Assembly: GCA_937907305.1 (NCBI GenBank)
Contig: CALERQ010000092.1
Coordinates: forward strand, 1 to 9,955
DNA length: 9,955 nt
Source of the DNA: an uncultured Clostridia bacterium
GTDB taxonomy: Bacteria; Bacillota; Clostridia; Oscillospirales; Ruminococcaceae
Direction: 5' to 3'
Below, piece by piece: positions 5,411 to 9,955 of this stretch (position 1 is its first letter; every line of letters begins with the position of its first letter). The notes beneath the pieces were generated by a model. It saw only the letters and a list, made by a program, of their open reading frames with translations, ran no database searches and was not told the DNA's origin. Both the position numbers and the translations under genes were made by a program.

Positions 5411-5469
5411 AACCCTCCTATTTTGCCTTTCTTTCGTATAATATCGCAAACAATCTACAATCTATATAG
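5411..5469 (-). promoter_or_regulatory. Possible promoter for the zinc-ribbon gene
   Basis: The 59 nt spacer is markedly AT-rich against its GC-rich surroundings. On the minus strand it contains TATTAT and TATACG as -10-like hexamers, but no -35 at proper spacing is convincing. It is listed because composition and position fit a promoter; the hexamer assignment is weak. Confidence 0.25.
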
Positions 5470-6045
5470 CTACAACTCAATTCGGAAAGTCAGCCCATCG
5501 TATTGCTGTCCCCGCACCGTGCATTCCTTCGACTCGCGGCCGCACTCGGTAAAGCCCAGCTTTTCCGCCAATCCGATCATCCGTTCATTGCCGCTCCAGG
5601 TCTGGGTATACAGCTCGGTAAATCCCAGCTTGCGCAGATATGCCATAAACAGCTCCAGAGCGTGGGTCGCCAGGCCCTTGCCGCGGGCGCTCTCCTCCGG
5701 CAGGTCAATGCCGATGGCCAGGCGGTCGCCATCCTTGTCTGAGTCAAAGTCCTCATTGATAAAATAGCTGCTGCACCAGCCCACATACTCTCCCTCCGGC
5801 GTGCAGATCTGGAAGGATTTGCGCGGCATCTCGTCGGGCAGCGTCTCATACAGTGCCGCCCATTTCTCCATCGCCTTGATGTACTTTTGCAGCTCCTCTT
5901 TTTTCTGCTCCTCGGTCAGTCCCTCGTATTCCCACGGACCGTCCCACAGCTGCCACTCGGTCTTTTCGGTCTCCCATTCTATCCGCTTCGCTATGTCCTC
6001 CCGCTTAAAGTCCCGCAGCAGTACAGTATCGTCCTTCAGTATCAT
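5470..6045 (-). CDS. GNAT-family N-acetyltransferase (RimJ/RimL-like)
   Basis: This 191-aa protein has the GNAT fold, transferring acetyl from acetyl-CoA to an amine on an unknown substrate. The acetyl-CoA pyrophosphate loop is RGKGLA (residues 121-126), preceded by the beta-4 strand DRLAIGIDL. The motif B region is NERMIGLAEKLGF (153-165), a pattern common in RimJ/RimL-type and small-molecule acetyltransferases. The N-terminal half is unusually rich in Glu, Lys and Trp (ETEKTEWQLWDGPWEYEG). The ATG (6043-6045) lies 2 nt beyond the stop of chorismate mutase, and its GAGGAG site lies inside that gene's end, so the two are very likely translationally coupled. Whether its substrate belongs to aromatic metabolism is not visible from sequence. 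Confidence 0.9.
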   Translation of the reverse strand: MILKDDTVLLRDFKREDIAKRIEWETEKTEWQLWDGPWEYEGLTEEQKKEELQKYIKAMEKWAALYETLPDEMPRKSFQICTPEGEYVGWCSSYFINEDFDSDKDGDRLAIGIDLPEESARGKGLATHALELFMAYLRKLGFTELYTQTWSGNERMIGLAEKLGFTECGRESKECTVRGQQYDGLTFRIEL

Positions 6046-6047
6046 TG

Positions 6048-6305
6048 TTATTCTCCTCTCAGCAGCCGCTCCTGCTCCTCCCGGCCCAGCGCCATCAGCA
6101 GCGCCACCAGCCGCTGCCCGGCCGCGCCGCCCCGCTCCATCGCTTCGTGCAGTTTTTCAGTTTCCCGTGCCGCGTCCCGCACCGGCAGACCATTCTCCCG
6201 CTTGCATTCTGCTATGTCGCGGCACACCGCCAGCCGCCGCTCCAGCAGGGCCAGCATCTCGCCATCTATCCGGTTGATCTCATTTCTCAGTTTCTGCAGC
6301 TCCAT
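6048..6305 (-). CDS. aroQ: Chorismate mutase, AroQ class (monofunctional)
   Basis: This 85-aa all-helical enzyme converts chorismate to prephenate, the committed step to phenylalanine and tyrosine. The AroQ active-site pattern can be aligned with the E. coli chorismate mutase domain: Arg7 (E. coli Arg11), Arg24 (Arg28), Lys35 (Lys39), Asp44 (Asp48), Arg47 (Arg51), Glu48 (Glu52) and Gln78 (Gln88). The position of E. coli Ser84 is Gly here. It is a free-standing mutase with no fused prephenate dehydratase or DAHP synthase. The ATG follows a GGAG-type site in the 34 nt that separate it from a cloverleaf repeat. Chorismate synthase lies upstream on the same strand, so substrate producer and consumer are adjacent. 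As an AroQ dimer it should be cytosolic. Confidence 0.92.
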   Translation of the reverse strand: MELQKLRNEINRIDGEMLALLERRLAVCRDIAECKRENGLPVRDAARETEKLHEAMERGGAAGQRLVALLMALGREEQERLLRGE

Positions 6306-6339
6306 CTTCTCTCCTCACTTTCTGCATGCTCCGGGCATA

Positions 6340-6435
6340 CGGCCCGCAGGGCCGGCGCGGCTCTGCCGCGCCGTAGGGGGCAGCCGGAGGCCGCCCCCCA
6401 AAACCGCCCTTCCGGGCGGTTTGCCCTGCGGGCCG
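6340..6435. repeat. Cloverleaf intergenic repeat, copy 4 (inverted arm order)
   Basis: The 13 bp outer stem CGGCCCGCAGGGC (6340-6352) pairs with 6423-6435. Arm 1 (6353-6373) has a 9 bp stem CGGCGCGGC and loop TCT. Arm 2 (6374-6400) is a long stem around loop GGA with A/C oppositions at 6375/6399 and 6382/6392. Arm 3 (6401-6422) has a 9 bp stem AAACCGCCC and loop TTCC. Read on the minus strand, the arm order (AAACCG arm, long imperfect arm, CGGCGC arm) matches copies 2 and 3, so this copy is inverted. The outer stem has GGCCC where copies 1-3 have GGGCC, with the change matched on the other side. It fills the aroC-aroQ spacer. Confidence 0.87.
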
Positions 6436-6501
6436 CCCAGCGCCTTTTCGGGTCTATTACCGCCAGCCGGGCGCCCTATTCCTCCCCCCGGCTTTTTACA
6501 C

Positions 6502-7587
6502 TCATTCGTTGCCTTCGTCTGCCTCCAATAGCAGATCCAGCAGTACCAGCGCCGTAACCGCCTCCGCCGCCGGTACCGCCCGCACCGCTATGCAGGGGTC
6601 GTGCCGCCCGCCGATGCAAAGGGAAACCGGCCGCATGGTTTGCAGGTCTACGCTCCGCTGCTCCCGCGCGATGCTTGGGGTCGGCTTCATCGCCAGGCGC
6701 AGCACCAGCGGCATCCCCGTGGTGATGCCCCCCAGCAGCCCGCCGGCGTGGTTGGTCTCGGTTTGGATCGACCCATCCGCTAAAATAAACGGGTCATTCT
6801 GCTCGCTGCCGCGCTGTGCCGCCCCGGCAAAGCCATCGCCGAATTCCACCCCTTTTACGCCGGGGATGGCAAAAAGCGCCGCCGCCAACCGGTTAGTCAC
6901 TCCCTCAAACCGGGGATGCCCCAGCCCGCCGGGCAGTCCCAGGGCCACGCATTCTATCACCCCACCCAGGGAATCCCCCGCCGCCTTGGCCGCCAGGATC
7001 TCCTCCTCCATCCGGGGGATGAGCCCCTCGCTCCATACCGGCAGTTTTTTTTCGGCCAGGGCCTCCAGCCGCTCCTTGGGGGGCCGCACCGGCAGCGGGA
7101 TATCCCGTACCCCGCCGACGGAAAGCAGCCGCCCCGCTACGGTGATATTTTTCTTCTTCAGCATTCCCAGTGCCAAAGCGCCCGCCGCGCACAGCGGCAG
7201 GGTCATCCGGCCGCCCAGCGCGCCGCCCCCGCTGGGGATTGCTCCGCCCTGTAAATACTGGGGATAATCGGCGTGACCGGGCCGGGGGATGGTCCGGATG
7301 GCCGCATAATCCTCCGGCCGCCGGTCCTCATTGGCAAAGCGGATGACCACCGGTTCCCCGGTCAGCGCGCCATCCCGTACCCCGCTCAGGAATTCCGGCT
7401 CATCCTTTTCATTTCGGGCCGTCGTCAGGGCACTTCGCCCCGGCCGACGCCGGGCCAGCAGGTTCCGCAGGGTCTCCTCATCCACTGGTTCTCCCGCCGG
7501 CAGCCCCCAGATCGTTACCCGCATTTCCGGGCTGTGGCTTTCGCCCTCCAGCCGCAGCCGCAGCCGCTTGCCGTGGTATTCCATCAT
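6502..7587 (-). CDS. aroC: Chorismate synthase
   Basis: This 361-aa enzyme converts EPSP to chorismate with reduced FMN, the last step of the shikimate pathway. Recognisable blocks are GESHS (15-19), RRRPGRSA (46-53), FLSGV (66-70), PRPGHADY (101-108, with catalytic His105), RGSEQND, the segment TNHAGGLLGGITTGMP, KPTPSI and RHDPCIAVRAVP (328-339). The block usually written GGGRSSARET is IPSGGGALGGRMT (117-129) here, a divergence I associate with a clostridial lineage of the enzyme. The rest of the active site is intact, so it is likely functional. Of the two tandem ATGs, the first (7585-7587) is better spaced from AAGGGAG. Downstream come a cloverleaf repeat and chorismate mutase; upstream, about 740 bp of repeats separate it from aroA. 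Confidence 0.96.
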   Translation of the reverse strand: MMEYHGKRLRLRLEGESHSPEMRVTIWGLPAGEPVDEETLRNLLARRRPGRSALTTARNEKDEPEFLSGVRDGALTGEPVVIRFANEDRRPEDYAAIRTIPRPGHADYPQYLQGGAIPSGGGALGGRMTLPLCAAGALALGMLKKKNITVAGRLLSVGGVRDIPLPVRPPKERLEALAEKKLPVWSEGLIPRMEEEILAAKAAGDSLGGVIECVALGLPGGLGHPRFEGVTNRLAAALFAIPGVKGVEFGDGFAGAAQRGSEQNDPFILADGSIQTETNHAGGLLGGITTGMPLVLRLAMKPTPSIAREQRSVDLQTMRPVSLCIGGRHDPCIAVRAVPAAEAVTALVLLDLLLEADEGNE

Positions 7588-7613
7588 CCGCCGGTCACGC
7601 TCCCTTCATTTCA

Positions 7614-7640
7614 GTCATATTATGACGATTTGTCATAGAA
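7614..7640 (-). promoter_or_regulatory. Palindrome and possible promoter upstream of aroC
   Basis: GTCATATTATGAC (7614-7626) is a palindrome around a single central base, and a third half-site TGTCATA lies at 7631-7637. On the minus strand it gives GTCATAAT, with CATAAT as a plausible -10 element 31 nt before the ATG. An operator overlapping the promoter is possible. No clear -35 was found. Confidence 0.35.
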
Positions 7641-7672
7641 TCTTTGTATTGTTTCCGTCTGTCAGTACACCC

Positions 7673-7732
7673 AAAGGCTCCCCTGTGTAAGGGGAGGTGT
7701 CAGCCGTAAGGTTGACTGAGGGGTTGTCGGTA
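7673..7732 (+). repeat. Short two-hairpin repeat (AAAGGCTCCCCTGTG type), copy 1
   Basis: This 60 nt unit starts AAAGGCTCCCCTGTGTAAGG and ends TGACTGAGGGGTTGTCGGTA. It contains two hairpins: CTCCCCT with AGGGGAG around GTGTA, and GTCAGCC with GGTTGAC around GTAA. A closely similar unit lies at 9722-9781, where the second hairpin reads GGCAGCC with GGCTGAC. I associate such units with GC-rich Clostridia as an abundant dispersed repeat. It contains no gene. Confidence 0.8.
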
Positions 7733-7740
7733 TAAAATTT

Positions 7741-8290
7741 CATCTCGCCTGACGGCGTCGCGAAGCCTTTTACAAAGGCATAAACTGTACGCCTACCCGG
7801 CGGGGGGTTACTTTTCTATGAAGAAAAAGTGCAAAAAATTTTTAGGCCAAGATTGTAGTCGCCTAAAGGCGTCGCGGAGTCACCGAAGGATGACGGCCTG
7901 TACGCCTCGCCGGCGGGGCGTTCCTTTTGTTCGTACAAAAGGAACCAAAATACGCTTGGGGCTGTGCCCCAAGACCCCCTTGCCGCTAAGCTGCGGCTGG
8001 ATACGAACGATGCAAAGCATCGTCCGTACGGCGCCGCAGATACGCTCTCAAGGTGCCTGCGGCGCATTTTATGTGAGTTCCAGCAGAAACCAAATTAAAA
8101 TAACACCTTATCAGCGTCGTCTAATCCCGCTCCGGGAATGCGAAGCGTTTCCGGGCGGGATGTACCGACGCGTCGGGTCTTTAGGGCGGAGCCCTGAATG
8201 ACTTTTGGTTACTTTTCTTCATAGAAAAGTAACCCCCCGCCGGGTAGGCGTACAGTTTATGCCTTTGCAAAAGGCTCCGCCCCGCCGCCA
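7741..8290. repeat. Composite modular repeat with 520 bp inverted-repeat structure between aroC and aroA
   Basis: Left arm 7761-7826 (+) and right arm 8212-8280 (-) are nearly identical inverted copies. Between them lies a second forward unit from about 7855. Each unit has the same modules: TCGCCT..GGCGTCGCG, a short hairpin, GTACGCCT..CCGGCGGGG, a hairpin whose stem varies (8207-8217 with 8224-8234; 7920-7929 with 7936-7945), then AAAA, then a GGG..CCC hairpin followed by AAGACCC. The interval 7588-8326 has no supported gene. The long plus-strand frame from 7818 is just a reading of repeat DNA. Confidence 0.8.
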
Positions 8291-8326
8291 GGCGGCCACA
8301 AATTGGCCCCTTAAAAATTCTTTAGT

Positions 8327-9571
8327 CTACTTTTCCTCACAGAAAAGCCCCCACCATTCGGGATAGGACTTCTCCACACATTCGGCGTCCTTTACGGTCA
8401 CCGGCTCCCGGCAGGCCAGGGCCGCCGCTGCCGCGGCCATCGCCAGCCGGTGGTCACCGCAGGGATTGGCCATGCCGCCCCGCAGTCCGCCCCCGGCGAT
8501 CCGCAGCCCATCCGGTTCTTCTTCCACCCGGCCGCCCAGCGCCCGCAGCAGTCCGGCCATCCCGGCCAGACGATCACTTTCCTTGAGCCGCAGGCGGGCC
8601 GCCCCGGTCAGGTGGCTTTCCCCTTCGGCAAAGGCCATCGCCGCCGCCAGCGGCGGCAGCAGATCGGGACAGCCGCTGACATCAATAGTTGTCCCCGTTA
8701 ACCGGCTGGGATAGGCCGTCACCCCCTCCGGGGAAAGCTCGATCCGGGCGCCCATCTGCCGCAGCAGCGGGAGAATGACCCGGTCGGGCTGGGTGCTTTC
8801 GGGCTCCAGACCGGTCACTGTTACCGGCCCGGCCAGGCAGCCCGCCGCCAGCCAAAAGGCCGCGTGGCTCCAATCTCCGCCCAGGGCCAGGCGGCCGGGG
8901 CTCTGGTATTTCATCCCGCCGGGGATGCGCCACCCCATGGGGATTTTTTCAAGTTCAAGGCCGAAGCGCCGCAGCATTTCCTCGGTCATTCCGGCATAGT
9001 CGGCCGATTCCAGCGCCCCCGTTAAACGGATCTCACTGGGCCCGGCCAAAAGGGGCAGCGCCAGCATCAGCCCGGAAACATACTGGGAGCTGACATTCCC
9101 CGGCAGGGAAAAGACACCGGGGGTCAGCCGCCCGGCAAGCTCGATCTCCCAGGGGTGCTGCCGCACCTCGGCTGTGATGCCGTTCCGCCGTAAAGCGGCC
9201 AAAAGGGCCTCCACCGGGCGCTGGGGCAGCCGGCCCCGCCCGGTAAATACGGCCCGCAGGCCCAGCGCGGCCGCCACCGGCAGCAAAAAGCGCAGGGTGC
9301 TGCCGCTTTCCCGGCAGTCCAGCCGGAGCGCTGTGGAGGGAAGTTCCGCAATCGGGGTGACCAGCAGGCCGCTTTCCCGCTCAGTAAAGGCGGCCTCCAT
9401 CTGCCGCAGGCAGTCCATGGTGGCCAGCAGATCGCCGGAAGCGGGCAGCCGCGGCAAAAGGGTCTCCCCCTGGGCCGCTGCCGCCAAAATAAGGGCCCGG
9501 TGCCCTTCGGATTTGGAAAGCGGCACCGCCGCCTGCCGGGGGGCTTTTCCCGGGCAAATCGTGATCTCCAT
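8327..9571 (-). CDS. aroA: 3-phosphoshikimate 1-carboxyvinyltransferase (EPSP synthase)
   Basis: This 414-aa enzyme joins phosphoenolpyruvate to shikimate 3-phosphate to give EPSP, the sixth shikimate-pathway step, in the cytosol. It has the two-domain inside-out barrel family motifs: PLSKSEGHR (17-25, Lys20/Ser21/Arg25), ESGSTLRFL (about 89-97), PQRPVEALLAAL (about 117), NVSSQYVSGLML (about 160), a DYAGMTEEMLRRFG segment, CPDLLPPLAAAMAFA with the likely catalytic Asp near 303, KESDRLAGM (about 331) and GDHRLAMA (about 373). Length is slightly short of E. coli AroA (427 aa) and within the normal range. The ATG (9569-9571) has AAAGGAG 8 nt upstream. It is transcribed toward aroC but separated from it by a long repeat block, and it has similar repeats upstream, so it sits in a repeat-bounded segment. 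Confidence 0.96.
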   Translation of the reverse strand: MEITICPGKAPRQAAVPLSKSEGHRALILAAAAQGETLLPRLPASGDLLATMDCLRQMEAAFTERESGLLVTPIAELPSTALRLDCRESGSTLRFLLPVAAALGLRAVFTGRGRLPQRPVEALLAALRRNGITAEVRQHPWEIELAGRLTPGVFSLPGNVSSQYVSGLMLALPLLAGPSEIRLTGALESADYAGMTEEMLRRFGLELEKIPMGWRIPGGMKYQSPGRLALGGDWSHAAFWLAAGCLAGPVTVTGLEPESTQPDRVILPLLRQMGARIELSPEGVTAYPSRLTGTTIDVSGCPDLLPPLAAAMAFAEGESHLTGAARLRLKESDRLAGMAGLLRALGGRVEEEPDGLRIAGGGLRGGMANPCGDHRLAMAAAAAALACREPVTVKDAECVEKSYPEWWGLFCEEK

Positions 9572-9608
9572 GGGCCTGGCTCCTTTCGTTTCCTCTGCCG
9601 CGGCAGGG

Positions 9609-9616
9609 ATTATGAC
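9609..9616 (-). promoter_or_regulatory. Possible extended -10 element upstream of aroA
   Basis: On the minus strand TGTCATAAT occurs here, 37 nt before the aroA ATG: an extended -10 (TG-n-CATAAT). The core GTCATAAT is the same octamer as the one 31 nt before aroC. No good -35 is seen, which an extended -10 can tolerate. Support is positional and by similarity only. Confidence 0.3.
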
Positions 9617-9642
9617 ATAGCTTTATCTCGGCGTGCCCCACC

Positions 9643-9781
9643 CCAAAGCCTCCCTGTGTAAGGAATGTGGCGTCGCGCTGACCTCAAGCCTCCCCTGCGT
9701 AAAGGGAGGTGGCACCGTTCCAAAGGCTCCCCTGTGTAAGGGGAGCTGGCAGCCGCATGGCTGACTGAGGGGTTGTTGGTA
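9643..9781 (+). repeat. Short two-hairpin repeat: one full copy and two partial copies in tandem
   Basis: The full unit runs 9722-9781 (AAAGGCTCCCCTGTG... to GGGGTTGTTGGTA). Before it are two partial units, at about 9647-9672 (AAAGCCTCCCTGTGTAAGG) and 9684-9717 (AAGCCTCCCCTGCGTAAAGG), each retaining the first hairpin or part of it. This looks like accretion of units at a preferred site. Confidence 0.75.
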
Positions 9782-9801
9782 GATACTACGGCGATAGTTT
9801 C

Positions 9802-9955
9802 ATCTCGCCTGTCGGCGTCGCGGAGCCTTTTGCGAAGGCATAGTTAGTACGCCTGCCCGGCGGGGGCCTCCTTTTGCACCGCCAAAAGGAGGCAAAAGCG
9901 GGTCAAGGGGGACCGGACTTCCCCCTTGACAAACCCCTTTGACGCTTAGCTGTGC
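9802..9955 (+). repeat. Modular repeat unit upstream of aroA, cut by window end
   Basis: The unit begins TTTCATCTCGCCTGTCGGCG and matches 7738-7807 module for module: GCCTT..AAGGC hairpin, GTACGCCTGCCCGGCGGGG, then a hairpin GCCTCCTTTTG (9866-9876) with 9883-9893 around a six-base loop, and then GTCAAGGGGG with CCCCCTTGAC. It is in the same orientation as the left arm beyond aroA. No gene is supported from 9572 to 9955. Confidence 0.72.

Noticed and set aside
7818..8201. Plus-strand 127-codon frame between aroC and aroA
   Set aside because: It is entirely a reading of the modular repeat, including both hairpins and the GGGGC..GCCCC module. Similar readings would appear wherever the repeat occurs.

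Overview
The window looks like chromosomal DNA from a GC-rich member of the Clostridia, probably an Oscillospiraceae/Ruminococcaceae-type gut Firmicute. This is inferred from strong AGGAGG-type ribosome binding sites, GC-rich coding sequence, a clostridial-style variant of chorismate synthase, a short hairpin repeat (AAAGGCTCCCCTGTGTAAGG...) of a type I associate with that group, and dense GC-rich palindromic intergenic repeats. I cannot name the species.

Layout. Positions 1-3533 carry four minus-strand genes: a phosphoglucomutase/phosphomannomutase (cut off by the window edge), a Nif3/YqfO-family dinuclear metal protein, a DNPH1/Rcl-like deoxynucleotide N-hydrolase, and a YfcE-type metallophosphodiesterase. 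Positions 3663-4974 are a plus-strand island of three small proteins I cannot assign (88, 132 and 109 aa; the last ends in a hydrophobic tail). From 5169 to the end the minus strand resumes: a small zinc-ribbon protein, a GNAT acetyltransferase, chorismate mutase, chorismate synthase (aroC) and EPSP synthase (aroA). Read on the minus strand, aroA, aroC and the mutase are three consecutive steps from shikimate-3-phosphate to prephenate. The acetyltransferase starts 2 nt after the mutase stop codon.

The spacers are the most unusual part. Five of them carry an 81-96 nt element that folds as a closed four-way junction: a 12-13 bp outer stem enclosing three hairpins with almost no unpaired bases. 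Stem sequences differ between copies, yet pairing is kept, so it is the fold that is conserved. A sixth, apparently collapsed copy lies after the small-protein island. A second, unrelated modular repeat family surrounds aroA. It separates aroA from aroC by about 740 bp, forms a 520 bp inverted-repeat structure, and also occurs upstream of aroA in direct orientation.

The leader of the phosphomutase gene also looks like a structured RNA. No CRISPR array, tRNA, rRNA, transposase or phage gene was seen.
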